The notes beneath the pieces are model-generated. The model did no database searches and was not told where the DNA came from. It saw only the letters and a program-made list of their open reading frames with translations. 64,000 nucleotides of DNA from Clarkia xantiana subsp. parviflora (lineage: Eukaryota > Streptophyta > Magnoliopsida > Myrtales > Onagraceae), in assembly GCA_036873135.1 (NCBI GenBank), contig JAPTYO010000017.1:13516001-13580000 (forward strand). The letters are read 5' to 3'. Position numbers and translations under genes: made by a program. This document shows, piece by piece, positions 1 to 9,714 of the stretch; the first letter of the stretch is position 1; each line of letters starts with the position of its first letter.

Positions 1-2
1 GG

Positions 3-1532
3 CCAATGCAACCAGAACCACAAGAAGTACCACAGCCTCCTCAACAGAACAACCAGGAGGGAGGACCCTCACGCCCAGCTGGGGCTGAGTCCTCCACAGC
101 CTCCACACCTTGGGCAAGAAGGCCACAGAGAGAAAGAGAACAACAGGGAGTGCCGTCCCAACACACGGCACCCCCTGAGAGGTATTATTATGAGGCGCAA
201 CCCCAAGGGTACCCGTATGGGATGCCGGCCCAAAGGGATGGCAACCGCGCCCACACAACATATGCAAGGCCGGCATACACCCAGGGGACACACACTGAAG
301 CTCATGAAGAGGAGCAGATCCCAACGGAAGGGCACCACTCGCACCCTCGAGCGGGGCAGCAAGAGGAGCAAAGAGGATATTACCAGGAGCCACCCCAAGA
401 GGGAAGGCAACAATTCGTGCCTCCTAGGCAACAGCAGAACGCAAGGGCTTACACCCCACTGGGGGAGGAAAGACAAGCAAGACCTCCAAGGAGGCAAGAA
501 TTCTATGAAGCACCCCAGCAGGGACACCAAGGATACACCTACAGTCCGTATCAATACGGACAAGGAATCTCGGCAAGTCCTATCTATAACTACGGAGGCT
601 ATCAGAGGAATTACACTCCAACACCGATATTGATCACTCCGGAAGAAATAGAGGCAATGATAACCCGGAAGATGAATGAGTCAAGGAAAACCAACTTGCA
701 TTGTCTAAGTGACAAAACAAACCACCCTTTCACAAGGGAACTGGAGATGAACAGGGTGCCAGACTCCCTGCACACAGTGCAAATTGCAAAGTACAATGGG
801 AAGGGAGACCCCCTAGAGCATATCCAACAGCATGAGGCCTCCCTATTTGGGAGGACCACTGATGAAAGATACAAGGCACTCCTGTTCCCAAACACCCTAT
901 CAGGGGTGGCCTCACACTGGTTCTTCAGTCTACCCTCTGAAAGCATCCACTCATGGGAGCAGCTAAAGGCGAAGTTCCTGCAGAGATATCTAGGGGAGAG
1001 GAAACTCCTCAAAGGCACAGGCTCCATCGATGATGTGAAACAAGAATATGATGAATCTCTGGCCAGTTACTACACTAGGTTCAATCAAAATATCGCAGAC
1101 ATCCAGGGCGACATCACTGAGGGTGAGATAATACGAGCCTTTATCAGAAACCTAGGCCGCTTCGGGTCCACACTGGCAGAAAAGATGGCCAAGAAGCCAG
1201 CAAGCACCTTAGAGGAACTTGCAGGAAGAGTCAAAACTCATATAGACCTGGAGAGGCACGGGGCAAGTAAGAAAGCCAAGATTCAAGCAGCCAAGGAAGA
1301 CAATGCAAAGCCGAACAAAGGCAAACCACCCCAGGCACCTCAGCACACAAGGCAGCAGGAATGGCGTCCGCCCCAGCAAAGAAACCAAATGGGCGAACCA
1401 CTAAAGCCCAGAGAAATAAATGTCATTAGGTTCGTCCCATTGAACGCCACTCCAGCTACTGTCCTCAAACCAGAAGCTCTGGTCACCCCCTGCAAGGTGG
1501 AGAGCCACAATGGTGGGAAATCACAAGGATAG
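3..1532 (+). CDS. Gag polyprotein of element K (5' end outside window)
   Basis: This is the capsid polyprotein that packages element RNA into virus-like particles. The frame is open from the window edge; in A the same frame starts at an ATG at 8083, so about 35 N-terminal residues are missing here. The first 200 or so visible residues are low complexity, rich in Gln, Pro, Gly and Tyr. A retrotransposon Gag (capsid) domain follows, with typical landmarks such as NTLSGVASHWFFSLP and AFIRNLG. A lysine-rich tail ends at a TAG at 1530. Unlike A, no internal stop is present, so this is the intact Gag of the family. The zinc knuckle is not in this frame; it begins the overlapping next ORF. Confidence 0.85.
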   Translation, partial: PMQPEPQEVPQPPQQNNQEGGPSRPAGAESSTASTPWARRPQREREQQGVPSQHTAPPERYYYEAQPQGYPYGMPAQRDGNRAHTTYARPAYTQGTHTEAHEEEQIPTEGHHSHPRAGQQEEQRGYYQEPPQEGRQQFVPPRQQQNARAYTPLGEERQARPPRRQEFYEAPQQGHQGYTYSPYQYGQGISASPIYNYGGYQRNYTPTPILITPEEIEAMITRKMNESRKTNLHCLSDKTNHPFTRELEMNRVPDSLHTVQIAKYNGKGDPLEHIQQHEASLFGRTTDERYKALLFPNTLSGVASHWFFSLPSESIHSWEQLKAKFLQRYLGERKLLKGTGSIDDVKQEYDESLASYYTRFNQNIADIQGDITEGEIIRAFIRNLGRFGSTLAEKMAKKPASTLEELAGRVKTHIDLERHGASKKAKIQAAKEDNAKPNKGKPPQAPQHTRQQEWRPPQQRNQMGEPLKPREINVIRFVPLNATPATVLKPEALVTPCKVESHNGGKSQG

Positions 1533-3135
1533 ATGGTGCGACAACCATGAAGCTTACGGGCACGACACGAACGAATGCTTCAGCCTAAAGCTAAGCATCA
1601 ACAATGCCATCCAAAGGGGAGACCTAAAGCAGTTCGTGGATCATGGGGGCAACAGCATGCAGCTAGGGCCATCACACAGAGACAAGGGCAAAGGCAAAGT
1701 AGACTACAATCCTCCACCCAACAAGAGAGGGACCATAAACATGATACACGGGGGAGTAGCGTCAGGTGGCCCAACTGCTAATGCAAGGGAGGTTTATGCA
1801 TCAAAACTGAGTTCAGTGCCGAGGTGGAGGAAAAGGCCACGAGAAGGAGAAGAAATGAAGATCGAATTCTCAGAGAAGGACAAGAGCCACATTGTCTTCC
1901 CACTTGACGATGCTCTAGTTATCACAATAGACATTGATAATTTTGATGTAAAAAGAATTTTGGTGGATGGGGGCAGCTCGGCTGACTTCCTAAGCTTGAG
2001 AGTCTTAGAAGAAATAGGGAAAACCAAGGCAGACATCAAGCCAGTCAACTTCCCTCTAGTTGGCTTCTCAGGGGCAACAAGCTACCCCCTGGGAATGATA
2101 ACCCTGCCGGTGACCATGGGCCAAGGATGGACACAGCTGAAGGTGAATGTTAATTTCCTGGTGGTTGAAAGCCTGGGAGCCTACAATGGGATCCTAGGAA
2201 GGACAACCATAAACCCATATGAAATCGTGCCATCCACTGTACACCAGAAGCTGAAGTACATCACCGAGAATGGAGTCGGAGAAGTCTTGGGTGATCAACG
2301 CACTGCAAGGCAGTGCTACGTCAACTCCATGAGACGTGGATCACACGGGACAGATACAGTGGCAGTAGTCATGGTAGGAGCCGACCAAGATAGAAAGAAG
2401 AGGAGAAGGAGACAAAGGCAGGGAAAGGCGAAGAATGGAGTGGTACTCCGTTTGAGCAGGCAGTTTTTTCAAACAGTGCCTAAGAGGAGACACAGGAGCA
2501 AAGCTGTGAAAGTGACAGCCATACCTTGGCAGCCAGACACCAAAGAGGGGAAAAGAACAAGGAACTCCATCTTAAGAGGCTTCCGTCACATCGATGATAT
2601 CAAGCAAATGCCGCGGGAGTCAATATCAAGCTATTTCCAGAGATTCTCCAGTTATGGTGCCAACATGGACATCACAAGAGGAGAAACCGTCAGAGCATTT
2701 ATTAGAAACATGCATCCAAACTCATTCGAGGCCTATGGAGGGCTCTATGAGATGGTCATGACGAGCACGATGAGGGAGCTCAAGGAAAAGCTAGACAAAG
2801 CGTTTGCAAAGGAAATGGAGCAGCTGGATGAAGTTCTGGAGAAAGGAAGAAAGACTGACACACTGGGAGGAGGTGTAAACTTCACATTCACACCCCTTAC
2901 AGTGAGCATAGAAGAAATTTTCCACAAGCACCTCAAGCAGGAGCTACCAACATGCAGGGAGGAGGGCAAGGCCTTCCTAGGAAGGGATGCACAGGGATGG
3001 TGTGAGTACCATGGGACCTGGGGGCATCAAACCAACAACTGCATGGTGCTGAAGATAGAAGTGGAGGAAATGATTCACAATGGAGGTCTGAAGGAGTACG
3101 TGACAATAGACAAAGTAACCACCCCATATCCTTAG
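1510..3135 (+). CDS. Zinc knuckle - aspartate protease - second Gag-like module (element K)
   Basis: The 541-residue ORF overlaps gag by 23 nt in the +1 frame. Seen in order: a zinc knuckle of form C-x2-H-x4-H-x4-C near residues 9-22; a retropepsin-like domain with the active-site string ILVDGGSSAD near residue 155 and the later flap-region GILGRTTINP; a basic linker (KKRRRRQRQ); then a second Gag-like block (SISSYFQRF, ETVRAFIRN) followed by a second C-x2-H-x4-H-x4-C knuckle near residue 500. A stop follows at 3133. No RT, RNase H or integrase motif follows. The tail resembles the C-terminal half of Gag but is too diverged from the first Gag to be a recent duplicate. A role as an accessory nucleocapsid is my inference. 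Confidence 0.82.
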   Translation: MVGNHKDRWCDNHEAYGHDTNECFSLKLSINNAIQRGDLKQFVDHGGNSMQLGPSHRDKGKGKVDYNPPPNKRGTINMIHGGVASGGPTANAREVYASKLSSVPRWRKRPREGEEMKIEFSEKDKSHIVFPLDDALVITIDIDNFDVKRILVDGGSSADFLSLRVLEEIGKTKADIKPVNFPLVGFSGATSYPLGMITLPVTMGQGWTQLKVNVNFLVVESLGAYNGILGRTTINPYEIVPSTVHQKLKYITENGVGEVLGDQRTARQCYVNSMRRGSHGTDTVAVVMVGADQDRKKRRRRQRQGKAKNGVVLRLSRQFFQTVPKRRHRSKAVKVTAIPWQPDTKEGKRTRNSILRGFRHIDDIKQMPRESISSYFQRFSSYGANMDITRGETVRAFIRNMHPNSFEAYGGLYEMVMTSTMRELKEKLDKAFAKEMEQLDEVLEKGRKTDTLGGGVNFTFTPLTVSIEEIFHKHLKQELPTCREEGKAFLGRDAQGWCEYHGTWGHQTNNCMVLKIEVEEMIHNGGLKEYVTIDKVTTPYP

Positions 3136-3396
3136 TTTCATATCTAGCACTTTATATGTTCAAGCTTTCCAAGTTTTTCAAAAACAACTTTTGAGAAGGA
3201 GAACTCACGAAGTTCCTCCAACTCTACAACTATCTTTAATTTCCTCCAAAGGGTGTCTGGACCCCCCAAGGCACCCCACATGTACAGAAAACATGAACAC
3301 TCTTAAGAGAGTAAGTTTTCCTTCAAAGGCACTTTCCAATGAAGTGGTGATATAATCATGATGTTATCCTTACACAGATATGACTTCAAGTCAACA
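3136..3396. other. Spacer between ORF2 and tandem array (K)
   Basis: About 260 bases of 3' untranslated sequence, nearly identical to 11312-11575 in A. I see no coding potential or secondary repeat in it. Confidence 0.6.
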
Positions 3397-4046
3397 ACAG
3401 TCTCGACGCCCCCAAGAGCGTATCGTATCTTGAGAGTGGTTTCTAAAAACTACGAATTTCGACGCCCCCAGGAGCGTATCTTGAGGTAGATTTGCAACCT
3501 ACCAGATTCGACGCCACCAAGAGCGTATCTTGAGGTAGAAAAAACACTACCAGATTCGACGCCCCCAAGAGCGTATCTTGAGGTAGATTTCAAACTACCA
3601 GCTTCGACGCCCACCAGGAGCGTATCTTTGGTCTAACCTGAGCCCTCCGGGAGCCTATCATGTGAAACGTTAAGCGCCCTCCGAGAGCCTGTCTCGTGAA
3701 CAGTTTTCGACGCCAACTAGGAGCGTATCTTTGGTCTAACCTGTGCCCTCCAGGAGCCTATCCTGTGAAACGTTAAGCGCCCTCCGAGAGCCTGTCTCGT
3801 GAACAGTTTTCGACGCCAACCAGGAGCGTATCTTTGGTCTAACCTGTGCCCTCCAGGAGCCTATCCTGTGAAACGTTAAGCGCCCTCCGAGAGCCTGTCT
3901 CGTGAACAGTTTTCGACGCCAACCAGGAGCGTATCTTTGGTTTAACCTGCGCCCTCCAGGAGCCTATCCTGTGAAACGATAAGTGCCCTCCGAGAGCCTG
4001 TCTCGTGATCAGATTCGACGCCCACCAAGAGCGTATCTTTGGTCTA
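3397..4046. repeat. Hierarchical tandem array in the 3' region of K
   Basis: Two kinds of unit share the core CGACGCCCCCAAGAGCGTAT. About five units of roughly 49 bp come first (starts near 3409, 3460, 3511, 3557, 3606). Four longer units of 103 bp follow (3708, 3811, 3914, 4017). Each 103-bp unit is itself three diverged 34-bp sub-units. The array is 339 bp shorter than its counterpart in A, lacking about seven 49-bp units. Tandem repeats in this position are a known trait of Tat elements. Confidence 0.9.
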
Positions 4047-4431
4047 ACAGTACCATGTATACCATTTAAAGGGTAACAGAAGAGTTCATCGCACCATGCT
4101 CAGAAGGATCCAATGAGAAAGTAATCTCAAAGTAAAGTGATATGAAGAACACATAATGTTTTTTCTTGATGAAATAGCAGGTATGGCATGAAGGAAAACA
4201 CGAAAGAAGAATAAGTAAAGGAAACACACCAAGAGAAGAGTCCATAATCAAAGGGATATATACAAAAGCATGAGAAGCACCAATGTAAAGGCAAGCGAAC
4301 CACGTAGTCAACAACACAATACGACAAAGGAAAGTAACAACAAACACCATCACAATCTCAAAAGACACTCAACCCATTAAAGGGGAGAAGGAGTATAATT
4401 ATATATACAAAGATAGCATGATGTAAACACA

Positions 4432-6365
4432 TCAATCAGAACCTTCAGGAGAGTCACCCTCACCCCCTGAAGCTGAACCACCGGCAGAGATGGATGAAGA
4501 GGAGGAGTCTGAAGTACCGATCTCCACAGGTGTAGCATCCACCTGTGTAGGGGTAGGCTCGTCTGCAACAGCAGCCTGACCCCTCAGAACAGCCATGTAG
4601 CCAGTGGCGTATGGCCCGAAGTTACCAAGGTCACCAACTGGAAACTGAGGATCAATGCGGAAAATATGATCAACCAGATACTCACCAAACTGGTTCATCT
4701 CCTGAGTGAGACGCGCGCTATAATCAGCAGTAAGGCAGAGGAAGCCTTGTACTCAGAGACTGCGACAGTCCTCTCCTCTGCCCGGCACCTAGCCTCCAAC
4801 TTCCGCAACTCTTCAGAGTGGAGTGAAGATGCAACCTCAGCCTCCCGGCGTAAACTATCTACGGTAGTCTCAAGCAAGGACACTTGGTCCCTGAGCTCCT
4901 GCATCCTTAAATCAGATAAGCGCGCCTTCTCAGCAGCAGTGGCGAGCTCCGCCTTCAGAGAGACCTGGCTGTCCTCAACGGTCTTCTTCTCATCAGATAA
5001 CTCAAGCACGAGTGATGACATGTTCACCATGTCAGACATACCCTAACAATTAAAACAAGGGGTGAGTAACCGAAAGACAACCAATATGAAAGTATAAAGA
5101 AGAAAGCAAGGAACAACTCACAGGCGCATAACGAGAGAGTACACCCTGAACAAAGCGCCGAGTCTCTCCAGGAGACTTGGGCTGAGCAACACGATCGCCA
5201 GGGGGAATGGCACCGCGGAGTACGCGGACGCCAACCTCAGGAGTCCGCAAAGAGGAGCTGCTATCAAGGTGGAACTCCTTCAAACCAGCGAAAGGAGTCC
5301 ACTCAGACCCAATAACATCTTCATCAGTAAGACGCACGAAATCCTTCCGACTTAAAGTCGGAGGCCCACCTATACAAGCAAGGCAAGTCAAAGGAAAATA
5401 TAAACATACAAGGATCAGTAACAAGGTAGAGATCATACCTGAGGACCGTGCCCTCGGCTGGGGGGCAGGGGAACCACCACCAACAGGTCGCTTCCCTTTG
5501 TCAGCCAGGGAAGGCACCTCTTCGACCACCATCTCCTTATCACGAGATAGGGTCGGAGGACGAGCAGTAGGCGAAGCAGGATCCGCAGCTTTCTTCCTCT
5601 TAGCAGCCGAGGCCCCGGCCTCAGAATCAGATCTCCGCGGCTTGGACATGGAAGGTCCAGAGTCTCTGCCTACGGAGACGACCCTCTCGGTCACCAAGGG
5701 GGAACGCCCTAGCAATATAAGAAAAACAAGATAAGGAAAACACAAGCTATACCATAAAGAAGCAAATAGGAGGAAGCATACCAGAGGCCCCAGCCTTCTT
5801 CCCAGGCATGGGGAATTTCTTCAGAGTGGAACTGGAAGGAGCCTTCCTCTTGCTCAGGTCAACAGGGGCTCCCTGCACGTTATAGGTTTTTCCATGAAAC
5901 CAACCTACAAAGGAAGAGCAGAAGGTTAATAAAGATGGGAGACCAAGTGACATACCGAACCCCCGGAGTCAGGAGTCAAACTGATCCCGGCCTCGTAAAG
6001 ATCCGTCTCAGTCACTAAGGACACGGGGCAGTATGACCGAGTCCTGTTGCTCTCATGAATGATCTTCATAGTCTCTAAATCAACTGAAGAGAACTCCCCA
6101 AAAGCAGGCCAGCCATCGGACCGATCCTCATTCAAGACCGACCAAGTGACGTATCGATCCGTAATGAAGAAGTAATGCTTAGCCCTGTGACTGGCCGAGT
6201 TGTCACTCCGGGCCACGAAGCGGAGAGAGGTATCCCACTCGACCCCACTCAACCCGAAATCAGCAAATCGGGGATCCTTGAAGGTCGGATGGCGAGTTAC
6301 GAAACTCGCAAACCCCACCTTCGTCTGGTATTGGAACCGGTAGAAACATCGGAACATAACGAGGG
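4432..6365 (-). pseudogene. Antisense, intron-containing gene of element K (truncated and frameshifted)
   Basis: This is the K copy of the antisense gene described at 12947-15284. Exons and candidate introns align with A at an offset of 8516 (8515 upstream of 5930). A single-base deletion near 4727 splits the last exon into two frames (4432-4698 and 4695-5039), and the first long exon loses similarity to A after about 6365. The product would be a domain of the type called 'putative gypsy type transposon' (Transposase_28), then a Ser/Pro/charged linker, then a coiled coil. Because of the truncation and frameshift this copy is unlikely to make a full product. Confidence 0.75.
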
Positions 6366-6502
6366 TTACAGCCCGAAAACTCGTCAGTGGCACAAGGCGA
6401 AAACCTCTTTCAGACGAAGGGTTACAGCCCGAAAACCCGCTCAACCATTCAGACAGACGCGTCCCCACGACCCAGTTCATCCAGGACGCAACATTGACAA
6501 TA

Positions 6503-6507
6503 AATAA

Positions 6508-6558
<51 letters not shown>

Positions 6559-6651
6559 ATTGATTTAATCTTATAGATAGAATCTTAGCAATAAATATAT
6601 ATATATGTTTTTATATGGGCCGAAATATGTATATATATATATATATATAAT
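6503..6651. repeat. AT microsatellite tracts
   Basis: Runs of alternating T and A at about 6510-6553, 6594-6605 and 6629-6649, in an AT-rich setting. Confidence 0.9.
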
Positions 6652-6789
6652 ATTGGAAATTATTTTACATAATTAATGTTACTTGGTGGTTAAGTTAATT
6701 ATTTTTGGACTTTAAAACCCTACTTAGGCCACAAGTAAACATTTCGGCCCAACCTTTAAAATTTTAATTATTGGGCCGGTACAATATAT

Positions 6790-7095
6790 TAAACCGAGAT
6801 GGATTTAAATCGAACCGGGTTTTCTCAACCAGTTCGACCTAATCGGGGCGGGTCGAACCGGGGTAATTAAGTGGATCTAACCGAATCGGTTTTTTGTGTT
6901 GAACCGAACCAAACCCTACTTTATTGGACAGGTTCGGACCGAACCAGATTTTAAAATTTAAAAACGGACCAAACCGAACTATATTTACCAAACCGAACCT
7001 GATTTGTCGGACCGAGCCGAACCGGATTTTCTGAACCGGACCGAACTGGACCAAACCGAACCGAAATTGACTGAACCGAAATGTTTTTCAAAACC
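6790..7095. repeat. Degenerate AACCGAACC-rich block
   Basis: About 300 bases in which AACCGAACC, GGACCGAACC and close variants occur at irregular spacing, with few other words. The family is unknown to me. Confidence 0.7.
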
Positions 7096-7216
7096 GAATT
7101 CAAGTCAATTAAATAAAATTGGGTGGTCAAGTTTTAAAATCCAAATGTTTTTTAACCTCTTAATGGACTACACAGTGCTCATAGGGTTGCTAACCTTATC
7201 CCTTGTTTCGATTATC

Positions 7217-7221
7217 GGGAT
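7217..7221. other. Target-site duplication, left (A)
   Basis: GGGAT directly precedes the 5' LTR and recurs directly after the 3' LTR at 17775-17779. Confidence 0.93.
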
Positions 7222-7380
7222 TGATGGATATACGCCCAATTTGAACCCGTTGACTTCCGAACCGTTTTATTTTTATCATCCCATTATTGATTGCAAATCG
7301 AAACTTCAACCCGAACACTTCGCGAGAACATCAACGGCTCGGACGAGGCCGAAGCGCTCGTCCGGCCGAGGCAAACTCAC

Positions 7381-7540
7381 CTAGGTGAGGTTGGGTGGCC
7401 ACACCCGACCTCCCCTAGGGGAGATCGGGTCAGCCAACCCGATCTCTCCTAGGAGAGATCGGGTCGGCCAACCCGATCTCTCCTAGGAGGGATGGGGTTG
7501 GCCAACCCCATCCTCCCTAGGAGGGGTTGGGTGCCCTCAA
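7381..7540. repeat. Head-to-tail perfect palindromes inside the A LTR (U3)
   Basis: Successive dyads centred on CCTAGG, each with arms such as ACCCGATCTCTCC / GGAGAGATCGGGT, are separated by CGGCCA-like spacers. The dyad at 7437-7464 is a perfect 28-bp palindrome. The 3' LTR has one extra unit. Confidence 0.9.
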
Positions 7541-7729
7541 CCAACCCCTACCCTTGGGGGTCGGATTTCCCTTCCCCCCAAGGGCCCCGACACCACTTGT
7601 GGACTCCCATACTCGGTTTACTCCGCCTACCTTCTCCGTATCCTAAAGTCTTAATTATGCGTTTAAAGGTTAATTAACTGTGTTTTAGGGTTAACGATGT
7701 CATTAAGCCACCTTAATGACACCGTTGCC

Positions 7730-7737
7730 TATAAATA
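7730..7737 (+). promoter_or_regulatory. TATA box of the A 5' LTR
   Basis: TATAAATA about 300 bp before the LTR end. The same motif is at 17478-17485 in the 3' LTR. Confidence 0.75.
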
Positions 7738-8033
7738 CCCCACCTTCACAATTCATTTGGGCATCTTGGCAATTTGGATTATTTTGCTCTGACATCTCTC
7801 TAGCTTTATCTCTCTAAAAACGATACTGACTTCGGCATCGGAGAGGGTTCACCAGGCACCACCCCCCCCCCCCCTCTCTGTGTCTGGTACTGCCCCTTCT
7901 GCAGGACGGACGGAAGGAAGGAAGGACGCAAGATAAAACAGGGCAATCCGAGAGTATCAGATCATCCACATCTCCAGTGAGGAACGGGATTTGAGCCGAT
8001 CATCCGTTGACCCAGATCTTGGAACCTAACACT

Positions 8034-8049
8034 TGGCGCCGTCTGCGGG
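8034..8049 (+). promoter_or_regulatory. Primer-binding site of A
   Basis: TGGCGCCGTCTGCGGG begins 2 bases after the LTR. The first seven bases match the 3' end of plant tRNA-Asp, but the rest is imperfect, so the primer assignment is tentative. Confidence 0.8.
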
Positions 8050-8082
8050 CTTCGGACAGAAAGCCTGGTTATAACACGAGCA

Positions 8083-9714
8083 ATGACGAACAGCAGGGTG
8101 TCTAGGCACCACCGCCCACCTGGGGGCAACGGGCGAAGGAGAGAGCCTATACCCCCAGGAAGGCAGCCTAACCCTGGGAAACGGCCAATGCAACCAGAAC
8201 CACAAGAAGTACCACAGCCTCCTCAACAGAACAACCAGGAGGGAGGACCCTCACGCCCAGCTGGGGCTGAGTCCTCCACAGCCTCCACACCTTGGGCAAG
8301 AAGGCCACAGAGAGAAAGAGAACAACAGGGAGTGCCGTCCCAACACACGGCACCCCCTGAGAGGTATTATTATGAGGCGCAACCCCAAGGGTACCCGTAT
8401 GGGATGCCGGCCCAAAGGGATGGCAACCGCGCCCACACAACATATGCAAGGCCGGCATACACCCAGGGGACACACACTGAAGCTCATGAAGAGGAGCAGA
8501 TCCCAACGGAAGGGCACCACTCGCACCCTCGAGCGGGGCAGCAAGAGGAGCAAAGAGGATATTACCAGGAGCCACCCCAAGAGGGAAGGCAACAATTCGT
8601 GCCTCCTAGGCAACAGCAGAACGCAAGGGCTTACACCCCACTGGGGGAGGAAAGACAAGCAAGACCTCCAAGGAGGCAAGAATTCTATGAAGCACCCCAG
8701 CAGGGACACCAAGGATACACCTACAGTCCGTATCAATACGGACAAGGAATCTCGGCAAGTCCTATCTATAACTACGGAGGCTATCAGAGGAATTACACTC
8801 CAACACCGATATTGATCACTCCGGAAGAAATAGAGGCAATGATAACCCGGAAGATGAATGAGTCAAGGAAAACCAACTTGCATTGTCTAAGTGACAAAAC
8901 AAACCACCCTTTCACAAGGGAACTGGAGATGAACAGGGTGCCAGACTCCCTGCACACAGTGCAAATTGCAAAGTACAATGGGAAGGGAGACCCCCTAGAG
9001 CATATCCAACAGCATGAGGCCTCCCTATTTGGGAGGACCACTGATGAAAGATACAAGGCACTCCTGTTCCCAAACACCCTATCAGGGGTGGCCTCACACT
9101 GGTTCTTCAGTCTACCCTCTGAAAGCATCCACTCATGGGAGCAGCTAAAGGCGAAGTTCCTGCAGAGATATCTAGGGGAGAGGAAACTCCTCAAAGGCAC
9201 AGGCTCCATCGATGATGTGAAACAAGAATATGATGAATCTCTGGCCAGTTACTACACTAGGTTCAATCAAAATATCGCAGACATCCAGGGCGACATCACT
9301 GAGGGTGAGATAATATGAGCCTTTATCAGAAACCTAGGCCGCTTCGGGTCCACACTGGCAGAAAAGATGGCCAAGAAGCCAGCAAGCACCTTAGAGGAAC
9401 TTCCAGGAAGAGTCAAAAGTCATATAGACCTGGAGAGGCACAGGGCAAGTAAGAAAGCCAAGATTCAAGCAGCCAAGGAAGACAATGCAAAGCCGAACAA
9501 AGGCAAACCACCCCAGGCACCTCAGCACACAAGGCAGCAGGAATGGCGTCCGCCCCAGCAAAGAAACCAAATGGGCGAACCACTAAAGCCCAGAGAAATA
9601 AATGTCATCAAGTTCGTCCCATTGAACGCCACTCCAGCTACTGTCCTCAAACCAGAAGCTCTGGTCACCCCCTGCAAGGTGGAGAGCCACAATGGTGGGA
9701 AATCACAAGGATAG
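8083..9714 (+). pseudogene. Gag of element A, one premature stop
   Basis: Gag starts at ATG 8083, 34 bases after the primer-binding site, with an Arg/Pro/Gly-rich N-terminus followed by the same Gln/Tyr-rich region and capsid domain as in K. At 9316-9318 the Arg codon CGA of K (1134) is TGA, a C-to-T change at a CpG. After the stop the frame is open to 9714 with the K-like tail. The product would end within the capsid domain, so Gag is probably non-functional here unless the stop is read through. Confidence 0.85.

Larger units (their letters stand above)
1..6365 (+). mobile_element. Partial Tat-type gypsy element K (same family as A)
   Basis: The sequence from position 1 matches the interior of element A at an offset of 8182, with only scattered substitutions, a 6-bp difference in ORF2 and a shorter tandem array. 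It covers Gag, protease-Gag', the repeat array and most of the antisense gene. The 5' LTR lies outside the window. Close similarity stops at about 6365, inside the first long antisense exon, so the 3' LTR is missing. Whether K is a separate insertion truncated at its 3' end or half of a local duplication cannot be decided here. Confidence 0.88.
6366..7216. other. Non-coding interval between K and A
   Basis: The first 115 bases include two copies of GGGTTACAGCCCGAAAAC at about 6364 and 6420 and may be a diverged piece of the antisense gene. AT microsatellite follows, then a stretch crowded with CCGAACC-type motifs (separate entries). No gene is seen. It ends at the target duplication of A. Joined across A, this sequence continues into 17780, so its right end is part of the site A entered. 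Confidence 0.5.
7222..8031 (+). repeat. 5' LTR of A
   Basis: 810 bp, TGATGG...AACA. It contains a palindrome array (7381-7540), a TATA box at 7730 and a C-rich tract near 7861-7874. The last is expected in the R/U5 part, as a similar tract occurs in the G LTR. Confidence 0.93.

Noticed and set aside
69..563. 164-codon minus-strand ORF opposite gag (also at 8251-8745)
   Set aside because: It mirrors the low-complexity Gag N-terminus; its composition follows from the plus strand and it has no domain.
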